A DNA stretch of 64,000 nt from Polaribacter dokdonensis (GCF_024362345.1 NZ_CP101505.1:1322001-1386000); one strand, 5' to 3'. Shown: positions 32,017 to 42,623, numbered from the stretch's first letter. Made by a program: numbers and translations. Notes: a model not told the origin generated them from the letters alone.

Positions 32017-32337
32017 ATGAGCTTTTTTCAAAAATTAAAAAATAACACCGTCTTTAAAATCTTTACAAATATTTTTGTAATTATTTTAATTCCATTTATA
32101 ATTTGGATGTTATTTTTTGATGAAAATTCTTATTTAATTCATCGTAAATTTAATAACGAAATCGAAGATTTAGAAAGTACCATTTCTTTTTATCAAGATA
32201 AAATTGCCAAAGACAAAGAGACTATAAAAAAGCTCCAAGATTCTTTAGAACTAGAACGCTTTGCAAGAGAAAAGTATTTGATGAAGAAAGAAAATGAAGA
32301 TATTTATATTATTGAATTTGATACCATAAAAGACTAA
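32017..32337 (+). CDS. DivIC/FtsB-like septum formation protein
   Basis: 106 residues: a short cytoplasmic N-terminus, one membrane helix (about 17-36, IFTNIFVIILIPFIIWMLFF), then a coiled coil (FNNEIEDLESTISFYQDKIAKDKETIKKLQDSLELERFAREKYLMKKENEDIY). The ending EREAREKYxMKKxNEDIYIIE is typical of Bacteroidota septum formation initiators related to FtsB/DivIC, which join the FtsL/FtsQ complex at the division site. It starts at the base after the udk stop and its stop codon (TAATG) overlaps the next start. Confidence 0.9.
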   Translation: MSFFQKLKNNTVFKIFTNIFVIILIPFIIWMLFFDENSYLIHRKFNNEIEDLESTISFYQDKIAKDKETIKKLQDSLELERFAREKYLMKKENEDIYIIEFDTIKD

Positions 32338-33683
32338 TGAATAATTTTCTATTTGATGAATTTGAACCTGTATCAGCAGCTACTTGGAAACAAAAAATTC
32401 AAGTAGATTTAAAAGGTGCAGATTACAATGATACTCTACTATCTAAAACAAATGAAGGCATTACTATAAAGCCTTTTTACACCAAAGAAGATAGAAGTAA
32501 TACAACTATTCAATTACCAAAAGAAGGCTTTAATATTTGTCAAACTATTTTTATTGATGATGAAAAAATTGCCAATTCTTTAGCTTTAGACGCATTAAAA
32601 AGAGGTGCAAATACCATACAGTTTAAAGCTTCAAAAAGTTTTAATCCAAAACCACTTCTAAGAGATTTTCCTGGTAAAACTATTTTGTACTTTAACCTAA
32701 GTTTTTTAGACGCTGATTTTATTACTGAACTTTCAGAATTTTGTGATGATAATAACACTTTCATTCAAACTGATATTATTGGTAATTTGGCTGAAAGTGG
32801 TAATTGGTTTATCAATTTAAAAGAAGACCACAATCAATTAAAACAAATTGTTGAAAAAGCTAATAATTGCATTACTATTTCAGCAGATTTATATCAAAAT
32901 GCAGGTGCCAATTGCACACAACAATTATCTTATGCCTTAGCACATACCAATGAGTACTTAAATCATTTTGGTAAAGATGTGGCCTCTAAAATCAGCTTTA
33001 ATTTTGCTGTTGGTAGTAATTACTTTTTTGAAATTGCCAAATTAAGAGCATTTAGAATTTTATGGAACTCACTTTTAAACGAGTATGATGCACCAAATCA
33101 AACAGCTCATATTTTTACACAACCTAGTTTACGAAACAAAACACTGTATGATTACAATGTAAATATGCTTAGAACTACTTCTGAATGTATGAGTGCAATT
33201 TTAGGTGGCTCCAATACCATTTGTAATGTTGCCTATGATGAAATTTATCATAAATCAAATGAGTTTGGAGAACGCATTTCTAGAAATCAGCTTTTAATTT
33301 TACAACAAGAAAGTTACTTTCAAGAAGCTCAAACTTTTGCAAATGGAGCATATTATATAGAATCAATTACCAATCAATTGGCTGAAAAAGCATTAGCTCT
33401 TTTTAAAAACATAGAAAAAGCTGGTGGATTTTTAAAACAATTGAAAGAAGGTACCATCCAAAGAAAAATTAACGAAAGTGCTGCAAAAGAAGAAGACAAT
33501 TTTAAAGCGAATAAAACAGTATTGTTAGGTACAAACCTACAGATAAATACTGCTGATAAAATGAAGCAAAATTTAGAATTGTATCCTTTTGTAAAACAAA
33601 GAAATATAAAAACATTAATTACTCCAATTGTTCGAAAGCGACTTGCTGAAACAGTTGAAAAAGAACGTTTAGAAAATGAGTAG
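32337..33683 (+). CDS. mutA: Methylmalonyl-CoA mutase, small (non-catalytic) subunit
   Basis: 448 residues. It resembles the mutase TIM-barrel domain ([19 protein letters not shown] near the start, then [38 protein letters not shown] and [17 protein letters not shown]) but has no B12-binding DxHxxG motif, as expected for the small subunit of the heterodimeric enzyme. It pairs with the next gene to interconvert succinyl-CoA and methylmalonyl-CoA. It is shorter than many small subunits (about 600), because it lacks the degenerate C-terminal B12-like domain; this short form is common in Bacteroidota. Its end overlaps the start of the large subunit gene by 8 bases. Confidence 0.9.
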   Translation: MNNFLFDEFEPVSAATWKQKIQVDLKGADYNDTLLSKTNEGITIKPFYTKEDRSNTTIQLPKEGFNICQTIFIDDEKIANSLALDALKRGANTIQFKASKSFNPKPLLRDFPGKTILYFNLSFLDADFITELSEFCDDNNTFIQTDIIGNLAESGNWFINLKEDHNQLKQIVEKANNCITISADLYQNAGANCTQQLSYALAHTNEYLNHFGKDVASKISFNFAVGSNYFFEIAKLRAFRILWNSLLNEYDAPNQTAHIFTQPSLRNKTLYDYNVNMLRTTSECMSAILGGSNTICNVAYDEIYHKSNEFGERISRNQLLILQQESYFQEAQTFANGAYYIESITNQLAEKALALFKNIEKAGGFLKQLKEGTIQRKINESAAKEEDNFKANKTVLLGTNLQINTADKMKQNLELYPFVKQRNIKTLITPIVRKRLAETVEKERLENE

Positions 33684-35739
33684 AAAAAATGTTTCCAACA
33701 TAAAACTAGCACAAAGTCAAGATGCAAATTCCAAAGACTTTTCTCATGAAGATTTTGTTGCAGGTATTGCCCCTAATTTAAGAGGCCCATACTCTACAAT
33801 GTACGTTCGTAGACCTTGGACAATAAGACAATATGCAGGTTTTTCTACTGCTGAAGAAAGCAATGCTTTTTACAGAAGAAATTTAGAAGCAGGACAAAAA
33901 GGGCTATCTGTTGCTTTTGATTTAGCTACTCATAGAGGTTATGATTCAGATCATGAACGTGTACAAGGAGATGTAGGTAAAGCAGGTGTTGCTATTGATT
34001 CTGTAGAAGACATGAAGGTTTTATTCGATAAAATTCCTTTAGACAAAATGTCTGTGTCTATGACTATGAATGGTGCAGTTTTGCCTATTCTAGCTTTTTA
34101 TATTGTAGCTGCAGAAGAACAAGGTGTAGCTCCAGAATTATTATCAGGTACAATTCAAAATGATATATTAAAGGAGTTTATGGTTAGAAATACTTATATC
34201 TACCCTCCTTCTCCATCTATGAAAATCATTGCTGATATTTTTAAGTATACTAGTAATAATATGCCAAAATTTAATTCTATTTCCATCTCTGGTTATCACA
34301 TGCAAGAAGCAGGTGCAACTGCAGAAATTGAATTAGCTTACACTTTAGCTGATGGTTTAGAGTACATTAAAAAAGGTATTGAAACAGGTATGGACATAGA
34401 TACTTTTGCTCCAAGATTATCATTCTTTTGGGCAATTGGTATGGACCATTTTACAGAAATAGCAAAATTAAGAGCAGCTAGAATGTTATGGGCCAAAATT
34501 GTAAAGCAATTCAACCCTAAAAATCCAAAATCATTAGCTTTAAGAACACACTGTCAAACCAGTGGATGGTCTTTAACTGAACAAGATCCTTTTAATAATG
34601 TTGCAAGAACTACTATTGAAGCAATGGCTGCTGCTTTTGGTGGCACACAAAGTTTACATACAAATGCGCTAGATGAAGCTATTGCTTTACCAACAGATTT
34701 TTCTGCGAGAATTGCTAGAAATACACAAATCTATTTACAACAAGAAACACAAATAACAAAAACCGTAGATCCTTGGGCTGGTAGTTATCATGTTGAAAAA
34801 CGTACAGAAGAAATTGCAAATAAAGCTTGGGAACTAATTCAAGAAGTAGAAGAATTAGGAGGAATGACCAAAGCTATAGAAAAAGGAATTCCAAAATTAA
34901 GAATTGAGGAGGCTGCTGCTCAAAAGCAAGCCAAAATTGATAGTGGTCAAGATATAATTGTTGGTGTAAACAAATATCAATTAAAACAAGAAGATCCTTT
35001 ACATATTTTAGAGGTAGATAATGAAGCAGTAAGAAAATCTCAAATTGAAAGATTAAATGATTTAAAAGCCAAAAGAGATTCTAATTCTGTAGCAACTTGT
35101 CTAAAAAACCTAACAAAAGCTGCAAAATCAAGTGAAGGTAATTTATTAGATTTGGCTGTAAAAGCTGCTAAAAACAGAGCCACTTTAGGTGAAATTTCTG
35201 ATGCTCTAGAAGTTGTTTTTGGCAGACATAAAGCTGTAACTAAAACCATTTCTGGTGTGTATAGTAAAGAAATAAAAGACGATAAGTTATTTAAAGAAGC
35301 TTCTGAATTAGCAGATAAATTTGCAGAATTAGAGGGTAGACGTCCAAGAATAATGATTGCAAAATTAGGTCAAGATGGGCATGATAGAGGAGCAAAAGTT
35401 GTTGCTACAGGTTATGCAGATTTAGGCTTTGATGTAGATATTGGCCCATTATTTCAAACACCACAAGAAGCTACAAAACAGGCTGTAGAAAACGATGTTC
35501 ATATCTTAGGTATATCCTCTTTGGCTGCAGGCCATAAAACTTTGGTTCCACAAGTTATTGCTGAATTAAAGAAATATGGTAGAGAAGATATTATGGTAAT
35601 TGTTGGTGGAGTTATTCCTGCTCAAGATTATCAATATTTATTCGATGCTGGTGCTGTTGGTGTTTTTGGCCCAGGAACCAAAATTGCACAAGCTGCTATA
35701 GATTTAATAACTATTTTAATAGATAGTATCGCTGAATAA
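33676..35739 (+). CDS. mutB: Methylmalonyl-CoA mutase, large (catalytic) subunit
   Basis: 687 residues. The substrate domain shows [70 protein letters not shown] and [19 protein letters not shown]. The C-terminal domain (about 560-687) carries the cobalamin-binding motif [22 protein letters not shown] with the His that ligates cobalt, followed by [13 protein letters not shown]. It catalyses the B12-dependent carbon-skeleton rearrangement between methylmalonyl-CoA and succinyl-CoA in propionate or branched-chain catabolism. The 8-base overlap with the small-subunit gene indicates translational coupling. Confidence 0.97.
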   Translation: MSRKNVSNIKLAQSQDANSKDFSHEDFVAGIAPNLRGPYSTMYVRRPWTIRQYAGFSTAEESNAFYRRNLEAGQKGLSVAFDLATHRGYDSDHERVQGDVGKAGVAIDSVEDMKVLFDKIPLDKMSVSMTMNGAVLPILAFYIVAAEEQGVAPELLSGTIQNDILKEFMVRNTYIYPPSPSMKIIADIFKYTSNNMPKFNSISISGYHMQEAGATAEIELAYTLADGLEYIKKGIETGMDIDTFAPRLSFFWAIGMDHFTEIAKLRAARMLWAKIVKQFNPKNPKSLALRTHCQTSGWSLTEQDPFNNVARTTIEAMAAAFGGTQSLHTNALDEAIALPTDFSARIARNTQIYLQQETQITKTVDPWAGSYHVEKRTEEIANKAWELIQEVEELGGMTKAIEKGIPKLRIEEAAAQKQAKIDSGQDIIVGVNKYQLKQEDPLHILEVDNEAVRKSQIERLNDLKAKRDSNSVATCLKNLTKAAKSSEGNLLDLAVKAAKNRATLGEISDALEVVFGRHKAVTKTISGVYSKEIKDDKLFKEASELADKFAELEGRRPRIMIAKLGQDGHDRGAKVVATGYADLGFDVDIGPLFQTPQEATKQAVENDVHILGISSLAAGHKTLVPQVIAELKKYGREDIMVIVGGVIPAQDYQYLFDAGAVGVFGPGTKIAQAAIDLITILIDSIAE

Positions 35740-35825
35740 GCCAAATCCTTTATGAATTAATTTTATTTCTTTTAAAGTTAATTCAACATATAAATTATTA
35801 TCAAATTTGTTAAAAATCATCAACT

Positions 35826-37346
35826 ATGGCAATTTTAGGAAACATTATTAAAGGAGTAATTAACTTAACAGATACATTATCCTCTGATGCAAATCATGTA
35901 GAAGCTCAAGAAAAAATTTTGAGAACACTCTTAGAAACTGCAAAGGAAACTCAATTTGGTAAAAAATATAATTTTGAAACAATTTTATTAAGTGATGATA
36001 TCTGCGAATCTTTTGCAGACTCTGTACCCTATTTTGATTATAATAAAATTAATGATGAATGGTGGCACAAATTACACGAAGGTGAAGTTGATGTAACATG
36101 GCCAGGATCACCATCCTATTTTGCATTAAGTTCTGGTACTACAGGAAAAAGTAGTAAAAGAATTCCTGTTACAGATAAAATGATTGATGCTATAAAAAGC
36201 TCGGGAATTAAGCAGGTGTTGTCCTTAAATCATTTTGATTTACCCTCAGATTTTTTCGAAAAAGAAATTATGATGCTTGGTAGCTCTACAGATCTAAAAG
36301 AAAAAGATGATCATTTAGAAGGAGAAATTAGCGGAATTAGCGCAAGCAACATTCCATTTTGGTTTAAAGGATATTACAAACCAGGAGAAGATATTGCAAA
36401 AATTGATGATTGGGATGATCGTGTTTTACATATTGCTCAAAATGCCAAAAGTTGGGATATTGGTGCTTTAAGTGGAATACCTGCCTGGATAGAATTGATG
36501 TTGCAAGAGGTAATAAAATATCACAACCTAAATAACATTCATGAAATTTGGCCAAATCTGCAAGTGTATACTTCAGGTGGTGTTGCATTTAGCCCCTATG
36601 AAAAAAGTTTTAAAGCACTTTTAGGAAAACCTGTAACAGTTATAGACACTTATTTAGCTTCAGAAGGTTACATAGCTACACAAACAAGACCAGAAACAGA
36701 TGCAATGCAACTAAATACAGAGAATGGTATTTATTTTGAATTTGTTCCTATGAATCCAGATTACATAAAGGCAGATGGTTCATTAAAGAAAAATGCCCCT
36801 TCTCTAACACTAAAAGAGGTAGAGTTAGACCAGGATTATATTTTAATAATTAGCACTGTTAGTGGAGCTTGGCGTTATTTAATTGGTGATACAATTGCAT
36901 TTACAAATGTAGAAAGAGCCGAAATTAAAATTACAGGTAGAACTAAGTTTTTCTTAAATACAGTAGGTTCGCAACTTTCTGTAAATAAAATGGATGATGC
37001 CATGAAAAATTTAGAAGAGCAATACAATACCAAAATTACAGAATATACAATTTGTGCAAAACGTTTTGAAGATGGTGAGTTTTATCATTCTTGGTATATA
37101 GGTGCAGATATTAATGCTGATGATAAAGATATTGCAAATTCATTAGATGAATTTCTTAAAGACGCTAACAAAAACTATAGAGTTGCAAGAAGCAAAGCTT
37201 TAAAAGGCGTAAAAGTAACTGTAATACCTGTAGAAAAGTTTTATGCTTGGAGCGATCAAAACAAGAAAAAAGGTGGCCAAGTAAAAATGGCACGTGTAAT
37301 GAAAGAAGATAAATTTAAAGAGTGGGAAAATTTTGTGAACGATTAA
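35826..37346 (+). CDS. GH3-family acyl-adenylate-forming protein
   Basis: 506 residues of the GH3 (auxin-responsive promoter) family, best known as plant enzymes that adenylate a carboxylate and link it to an amino acid. The ATP-binding loop is FALSSGTTGKSSKRIPVT (about 99-116); YLASEGYIATQ and YLIGDTIAFTNVERAEIKITGRTKFFLNTVGSQLS match the other two family motifs. Bacterial members are widespread in Bacteroidota, but their substrates are mostly unknown. No neighbour gives a clear hint. The 86-base upstream gap shows an imperfect inverted repeat and no exact -7 box. The 3' end overlaps the converging gene below by 4 bases. Confidence 0.9.
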   Translation: MAILGNIIKGVINLTDTLSSDANHVEAQEKILRTLLETAKETQFGKKYNFETILLSDDICESFADSVPYFDYNKINDEWWHKLHEGEVDVTWPGSPSYFALSSGTTGKSSKRIPVTDKMIDAIKSSGIKQVLSLNHFDLPSDFFEKEIMMLGSSTDLKEKDDHLEGEISGISASNIPFWFKGYYKPGEDIAKIDDWDDRVLHIAQNAKSWDIGALSGIPAWIELMLQEVIKYHNLNNIHEIWPNLQVYTSGGVAFSPYEKSFKALLGKPVTVIDTYLASEGYIATQTRPETDAMQLNTENGIYFEFVPMNPDYIKADGSLKKNAPSLTLKEVELDQDYILIISTVSGAWRYLIGDTIAFTNVERAEIKITGRTKFFLNTVGSQLSVNKMDDAMKNLEEQYNTKITEYTICAKRFEDGEFYHSWYIGADINADDKDIANSLDEFLKDANKNYRVARSKALKGVKVTVIPVEKFYAWSDQNKKKGGQVKMARVMKEDKFKEWENFVND

Positions 37347-38410
37347 TTTTTTTGTTCGCTTTCTCTAAACTTTTTAATTTGCGTATTTGCTCTTTCTAAT
37401 TCATTTTTAGTGGGTTTTTCTGGTTTTTGTTCTTTGGCTAGTTCTGGTTCAAAAGTAAGTTCAGTATATAAAGGGTAATGATCTGAATTAACATCTCCTC
37501 TAACCTCAATATTTTTAATTCTGAACTCTTCCGACACAAATATGTGATCTAAGGGCCATTTTAAGATATTACTATCAGCACTATACGTATTAAAGAAACC
37601 TCTACCCAATCTCGCATCTAGTAAAGTACTCACATTCTTAAATAATTGAGATGTTTCTGACCAAGCAACATCATTAAAATCACCCAAAACTAATGTTGGT
37701 AATTCTCTCTCTAAACTCATTTTTGCAATCATCATCATTTCTGCATCTCTATTGGTAGACATATCATTTTCTTGTGGAACTGGAGGCGTTGGATGAATGG
37801 CATAAAACTGAATTAAATTCCCATCTTTTAATCGTAATTTTCCATGTATAGAAGGTATACTATCACTTACTAAAAACTTAGTTTCAATATCTACCAAATC
37901 TAATTTTGAATACAATGCCATACCATAAGTATTATCAATTGGCACTAATTGTTTCTGATAATCATTTGCAAAGAAATCGCTTACCTCATCAATCCATTTT
38001 TGATCTGTTTCTGTTAATAACACAACATCTGGATCCACCTTTTTCAGGTCAGCAATTAACAAGTTTTTCTTTTCATTCTTCTGTAAAACGTTACTCGTAT
38101 AAATTTTTAAAGAGTTGGTATTAGATGCACTGCTATCTTTAATTTCCAAATCATTTAAAAATGTATAAGGATATATTTTTAAAAACTGAAATACCAAACA
38201 AGCGCCTACAATTGAAATAAACAGGTAATCTTTAACATTCTTAAAATCGAATCGAATAAAGTAAACTAAGAAAGCTATTAAGGTTAATAAAGTTAGTTGT
38301 ATATGTGGAAAATCAAAAACTCTAATCCACCAATAATCTACAGCAATAAAAGGGAATATAGTTATAACTATGGCAAGTACACCAAATCCAATTAAAAATT
38401 TCTTAAGCAT
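37343..38410 (-). CDS. Membrane-anchored endonuclease/exonuclease/phosphatase-family protein
   Basis: 355 residues from the ATG at 38410; an upstream GTG at 38431 would add 7 residues. The first about 95 residues contain three hydrophobic helices (KFLIGFGVLAIVITIFPFIAVDYW; LTLLTLIAFLVYFIRF; YLFISIVGACLVFQFL). The rest is an EEP-fold domain, presumably outside the cytoplasm: ADLKKVDPDVVLLTETD, MALYSKLDLV, AIHPTPP, VLGDFNDVAW and the catalytic SDHYPLYTEL. Such proteins cleave phosphoester bonds in nucleic acids or in lipid headgroups; the substrate is unknown. The charged C-terminus (QKPEKPTKNELERANTQIKKF) is not conserved. Confidence 0.85.
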   Translation of the reverse strand: MLKKFLIGFGVLAIVITIFPFIAVDYWWIRVFDFPHIQLTLLTLIAFLVYFIRFDFKNVKDYLFISIVGACLVFQFLKIYPYTFLNDLEIKDSSASNTNSLKIYTSNVLQKNEKKNLLIADLKKVDPDVVLLTETDQKWIDEVSDFFANDYQKQLVPIDNTYGMALYSKLDLVDIETKFLVSDSIPSIHGKLRLKDGNLIQFYAIHPTPPVPQENDMSTNRDAEMMMIAKMSLERELPTLVLGDFNDVAWSETSQLFKNVSTLLDARLGRGFFNTYSADSNILKWPLDHIFVSEEFRIKNIEVRGDVNSDHYPLYTELTFEPELAKEQKPEKPTKNELERANTQIKKFRESEQKN

Positions 38411-38677
38411 AGTTTTTTCTTTTATTAGCACTCTTTAGGTAAATATAATATTTTAACTCCAAAAGATTATTTTAGTAACTCTATTCTAGTCTGAACAATT
38501 CCTATTTTAACCTGTTTTTTTTTAGTTAAAAGGACCACTTATAAAGTCGCTTTTTTTATGCGTTTTTGTTATAGATTTAAAGAATAGTATCATTTAAAAT
38601 TGTTACTTTTAAAAACCTTACCAAACCTTTTTATCGAGAATCAACAACACTAATAACACACTATAAAATAGTAGTTT

Positions 38678-39940
38678 ATGTCTTTTGAGCGCACTTTAGA
38701 AAAACTTAAAATTTTAGCAGATGCTGCTAAATACGATGTTTCCTGTTCATCAAGTGGAAGCAAAAGAACCAATACCAATAAAGGTTTAGGCGATTCTACA
38801 GGAATGGGTATTTGCCATTCTTACACAGAAGATGGTAGATGTGTTTCTTTACTTAAAATTTTGCTGACCAATCACTGTATTTTTGATTGCGCTTATTGTG
38901 TTACACGTAAAAGTAATGATGTAAAAAGAGCTGCATTTAAAGTGCAAGAAGTAGTAGACTTAACCATCAATTTTTACAGAAGAAATTATATTGAAGGTCT
39001 ATTTTTAAGTTCTGGTATTTTTAAAAGTGCAGATTATACCATGGAACGTTTGGTAGCTGTTGCCAAAAAATTACGTTTAGAAGAAAATTTTAATGGGTAT
39101 ATTCATTTAAAGTCAATTCCTGGGGCTTCTGATGAGTTAATGCGTGAAGCAGGTTTGTATGCAGACAGGTTGAGTGTAAATATTGAAATCCCTACAAAAA
39201 GCGGATTAAAATTGCTGGCACCAGACAAAAATTTTGATGATTTTATAAAACCTATGGAAAAGGTGAAAAATGAAATTATTCAATACAAATCTGAAAAGAA
39301 AATTATAAAAAGCACTCCTAAATATGCTCCTGCAGGCCAAAGTACACAGATGATTGTTGGTGCAAGTGGAGAAAATGATTTCCAAATTTTAAAAACAGCA
39401 GAACATTATTACAAGAATTATAATTTAAAAAGAGTCTATTATTCTGGTTATGTGCCAATTTCTTATGATGACAGATTACCTTCTATAGGTAGTGAAGTGC
39501 CTATGTTACGTGAAAACAGATTATATCAATCAGATTGGTTAACGCGCTTTTATGGTTTTCAAACAAATGAAATTGTAAACTTAAATCATCAGCAATTAGA
39601 TTTAGATATCGATCCTAAGTTGAGTTGGGCTTTACGTAATCTACACGAATTTCCTGTTGATGTAAATAAAGCTGATAAAAGAATGTTGGCTAGAATTCCT
39701 GGTGTTGGTATGAAATCTGTAACCAAAATATTAATGGCTAGAAAATATCGAAGATTAAATTGGGATCATCTTAAAAAAATAGGAATTGCATTTAACAGAG
39801 CACAATACTTCTTGGTTTGCGATAGTAATTTATTTGAACGAAGAGATTTACCAGCAGAAAAAATTAAAGCAAATATATTACGCAATTCAAATAGCAAGTA
39901 TGATAAATTGTTGAGTCCTCAATTAAATTTATTTTCTTAA
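38678..39940 (+). CDS. Radical SAM protein of putative DNA modification/repair (TIGR03916 type)
   Basis: 420 residues. The radical SAM cluster cysteines are C67-x3-C71-x2-C74 in NHCIFDCAYC, with further conserved Cys at 23, 46 and 55 (DGRC) upstream. A helix-hairpin-helix at about 335-360 (MLARIPGVGMKSVTKILMARKY) suggests DNA binding. This combination identifies the 'putative DNA modification/repair radical SAM' family, which is always paired with a TIGR03915-type protein, as it is here with no gap. The chemistry is unknown; by analogy with spore photoproduct lyase a base-damage reversal is possible. The 267-base upstream gap contains no gene and no exact -7 box. Confidence 0.9.
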   Translation: MSFERTLEKLKILADAAKYDVSCSSSGSKRTNTNKGLGDSTGMGICHSYTEDGRCVSLLKILLTNHCIFDCAYCVTRKSNDVKRAAFKVQEVVDLTINFYRRNYIEGLFLSSGIFKSADYTMERLVAVAKKLRLEENFNGYIHLKSIPGASDELMREAGLYADRLSVNIEIPTKSGLKLLAPDKNFDDFIKPMEKVKNEIIQYKSEKKIIKSTPKYAPAGQSTQMIVGASGENDFQILKTAEHYYKNYNLKRVYYSGYVPISYDDRLPSIGSEVPMLRENRLYQSDWLTRFYGFQTNEIVNLNHQQLDLDIDPKLSWALRNLHEFPVDVNKADKRMLARIPGVGMKSVTKILMARKYRRLNWDHLKKIGIAFNRAQYFLVCDSNLFERRDLPAEKIKANILRNSNSKYDKLLSPQLNLFS

Positions 39941-40717
39941 ATGCAGCATAAAAGTTTAATTTACGATGGTACATTTGAAGGTTTTCTTTCTTGTGTTTTT
40001 TATGTTTTTGAATACAAACTAAGTGATGTAACAATTCAAAACGAATTTGTAAATCAAAATGAATTATTTGCAGATACAGAAACCATTCTAACTGATAAGC
40101 AAAAATCAAATCGTGTTTGGAAAGGTTTAAAACAAAAAGCATCAACCCTAACATCCACTAAAATTTATTATGCTTTTTTAAGTGAGCAACCTAAAGTTGA
40201 AAATGTATTGTTAGACTATATACAATACATTTTTAAAAGCTCAGAAAAAGTAGATACAGACTTTACACAACCAAGTGTTTTAAAAACTTCTCAAATTGCA
40301 AAAAATGTAAGTAGAGAAAAACACAGAATGGAAGCATTTGTGCGTTTTAAACTTACCAAAGACAATATTTATTTTGCAAATATTGAACCCAATTTTAATG
40401 TATTACCTTTAATTGCAAGGCATTTTAAAAGCAGATATGCAGATCAAAAATGGATTATTTATGATATTAGAAGAAATTATGGTTTGTTTTATGATTTACT
40501 TAAGTTAGATTTCATCGATCTCGATTTTCCAGATAATTTTGATTTCTCAAAAACCAGTTCAGATTTTTTTAGTGAACAGGAATTTGATTTTCAAAAACTT
40601 TGGAAAGATTACTTTGATAGCACCAACATTAAAGAACGTAAAAACATGAAACTGCATGTAAGACATGTTCCAAAACGTTATTGGAAATATTTAAGCGAAA
40701 AACAACCAAATTTATAA
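39941..40717 (+). CDS. TIGR03915-type partner of the radical SAM DNA repair protein
   Basis: 258 residues. The start (LIYDGTFEGFLSCVFYVFEYKL) and the later RHFKSRYADQKWIIYDIRRNYGLFYD and HVRHVPKRYWKYLSEKQ are hallmarks of the family that accompanies the TIGR03916 radical SAM protein; in some bacteria this partner is fused to a uracil-DNA glycosylase domain, here it is not. It begins with the base after the upstream stop codon, so a complex or coupled function is very likely. The enzymatic role is not established. The end overlaps the converging FAD-NAD(P)-binding gene by 6 bases. Confidence 0.88.
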   Translation: MQHKSLIYDGTFEGFLSCVFYVFEYKLSDVTIQNEFVNQNELFADTETILTDKQKSNRVWKGLKQKASTLTSTKIYYAFLSEQPKVENVLLDYIQYIFKSSEKVDTDFTQPSVLKTSQIAKNVSREKHRMEAFVRFKLTKDNIYFANIEPNFNVLPLIARHFKSRYADQKWIIYDIRRNYGLFYDLLKLDFIDLDFPDNFDFSKTSSDFFSEQEFDFQKLWKDYFDSTNIKERKNMKLHVRHVPKRYWKYLSEKQPNL

Positions 40718-42433
40718 TCTGCTTACAGCTCCTTTGGCCCAATCTTTTATTCTAGGTCCAAAACATTCTAAAATAGCATCTACACCTATTACACTTCCTT
40801 TTGCTAATCTTCCTAAAACTGCTAAAGGAATTTTTCTGCTATCATCATCTAAAACAATTGTTCCATCTTTATTGGTTTCTATACCCAATTTAGAATGTAC
40901 AGGTTGTAGCAAATCATCTTTTAGTAAATTTAAAATTATAGGAGTTGAGACTTCTAATAATTTAGGAGCACTTAATACACTATTAATTACAACTTCGCAA
41001 TTCAACTCTTGTTCTCCTTTTTTAAACAACCAATAATCCTTTTTTGTAATTATTTCAGGATCATCCACAAATCGAAAATCTAGAATATTGGCTTCATGTA
41101 GGGCAATTAATTGTTGCATGCTTTCAATTGGTGGGCCATAAGAATATCTTTTCATCATTTCATCAAACTGAATTACATCTGCAAAAAGTGCATCACTTAC
41201 ATTTGCATGCGAAAACGATTTGTACAATGTAGGTTGTAAATGTCTTATGACTTGACCAACACAAAAATCTAAAGAAACATTAATTTCATGAGCTGCCATA
41301 CTTACGTAATTTGTTAATAAACTAATGGTGCTAATTTCTGTATCTAGCAAACATTCATGTTGATGCTGTTGATTTTGAAACCACATTAAAATAGTGTTCT
41401 CTAATTGCTCATCACTGTCAGAGGTTTCAATTTTTTGCTCTAAATTCTTATATATTTCAACACCTATTTTAGCAAATAGGGCTTTCAGAAAGTCAGCGTT
41501 TTCAGCTTTTACATCTCCCTTTGCATATTTTAGAACTTCTTTTTCAAATTTTGCTAATTGTTTTTCTGATGGTTTAAATTGATTATCAATTTCTTTATTC
41601 AGAGGTTTAGGAACCATAGGTAAGCCATCTAAAGAATATGGAATAATTTTTTTGGCTACATTTTGAGATGTAATAAATTTAGAAGCAAAAGTTTTCTTAT
41701 CAATTATCTTAAACTTCCCTCCTTTTTCTATGGTTAATGCTCTAACTGCATCTATCATGGCCAAACCAAAACCTCGAATTGCAATATTTTTAGATGTACT
41801 AGTAGCTTCAGCTTTTATAATTTTATCAATAGGATACGTTTCTGAGAAAAACGTTTTTTTACTTTCTAAGCCATCAATTTCAAAGGCTTTTAAATCTTCA
41901 GATAATTTTGTAGTTTGATGACCTATTGTGAGTAAAACCTCATCTAGGACATTGTTGTTTCCAGATAAATCTAATAAGTGAAATTCATTATCCTTTAAGT
42001 TTATATCAGCAATAAACGTTTTATGAACTTTTACTATATGATGTTGTTGTAAAACTTCCAAGATAGATTTTGCTCTATTTTTCAAATATTTTCCAATTTC
42101 TCTTCTTGGAGGAAATTGATCTGGTAAATGCGCTAAAGCCTCTCTATCTTTAGCTGATAAGGAATCTATATAAGATGGATAACTTGGAATCTCAATTCCA
42201 TTTAAAATAATTTCAGGTCTGCCTTTTAAATTTCTAAGTGCTCTAACAGTAATATTGGTCCAGTTTACTGTAGATTGTTTGGTGTTCCATACTTGTCCAG
42301 CTCCTAATTCTTCCTCACTTTCAAATATGTGCACTGCAATTAATTGGTTCTTTTGCTTAGAAAGTTCTAAAAAAAGCATTTCTAAAGCATTTAATCCTCT
42401 TGGGCCAAAACCAACAATTCCTAACTTTTTCAT
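40712..42433 (-). CDS. FAD-NAD(P)-binding family protein
   Basis: 573 residues. The N-terminal dinucleotide fold KLGIVGFGPRGLNALEMLFLEL (3-24) with the PRG variant and the segment ELGAGQVWNTKQSTVNWTNI place it in the FAD-NAD(P)-binding family (PF13454 type), and NIAIRGFGLAMIDAVRALTIEKGGKF (about 217-242) is the second fold. No secretion signal. The family is related to flavin monooxygenases, but no substrate is known. It has its own promoter box 25 bases before the ATG and points away from the acetolactate synthase-like pair. Confidence 0.8.
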   Translation of the reverse strand: MKKLGIVGFGPRGLNALEMLFLELSKQKNQLIAVHIFESEEELGAGQVWNTKQSTVNWTNITVRALRNLKGRPEIILNGIEIPSYPSYIDSLSAKDREALAHLPDQFPPRREIGKYLKNRAKSILEVLQQHHIVKVHKTFIADINLKDNEFHLLDLSGNNNVLDEVLLTIGHQTTKLSEDLKAFEIDGLESKKTFFSETYPIDKIIKAEATSTSKNIAIRGFGLAMIDAVRALTIEKGGKFKIIDKKTFASKFITSQNVAKKIIPYSLDGLPMVPKPLNKEIDNQFKPSEKQLAKFEKEVLKYAKGDVKAENADFLKALFAKIGVEIYKNLEQKIETSDSDEQLENTILMWFQNQQHQHECLLDTEISTISLLTNYVSMAAHEINVSLDFCVGQVIRHLQPTLYKSFSHANVSDALFADVIQFDEMMKRYSYGPPIESMQQLIALHEANILDFRFVDDPEIITKKDYWLFKKGEQELNCEVVINSVLSAPKLLEVSTPIILNLLKDDLLQPVHSKLGIETNKDGTIVLDDDSRKIPLAVLGRLAKGSVIGVDAILECFGPRIKDWAKGAVSRL

Positions 42434-42457
42434 GTATTTATTTTAAAGAAAATTTAT

Positions 42458-42465
42458 CAAAAATA
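42458..42465 (-). promoter_or_regulatory. -7 promoter box of the FAD-NAD(P)-binding protein gene
   Basis: On the minus strand TATTTTTG, an exact TAnnTTTG match, ending 25 bases before the ATG at 42433. Confidence 0.55.
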
Positions 42466-42623
42466 TGGGAATATTTTTTCTAATATGATCTCTATTCCGT
42501 TTTAATTGAACGCATCTAAAAATAACAGAAAATCCTCTGTATTCCTTTAAAATTAACAGTTTTTTGTATGAATACATCAAAACTTTCAACCTAAAAATTC
42601 TTAAATTAGAGGAAAATTTACAT

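Noticed and set aside
33676..33683. Overlap of the two methylmalonyl-CoA mutase genes as a frameshift of one gene
   Set aside because: Each frame encodes a complete, separately recognisable subunit with its own start; the overlap is normal coupling.
35753..35785. Inverted repeat TGAATTAA/TTAATTCA before the GH3 gene
   Set aside because: Only 8 bp of A/T-rich pairing with a 17-base loop and no T run; too weak to call an operator or terminator.
38411..38677. Possible small gene or riboswitch in the 267-base gap before the radical SAM gene
   Set aside because: No open frame with coding character and no stable conserved fold was seen; only A/T-rich sequence.
42564..42623. Upstream start for the acetolactate synthase-like gene
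   Set aside because: The added 20 residues have no homology to the ThDP family, which starts at MKMKTSDFIIQALENEG.
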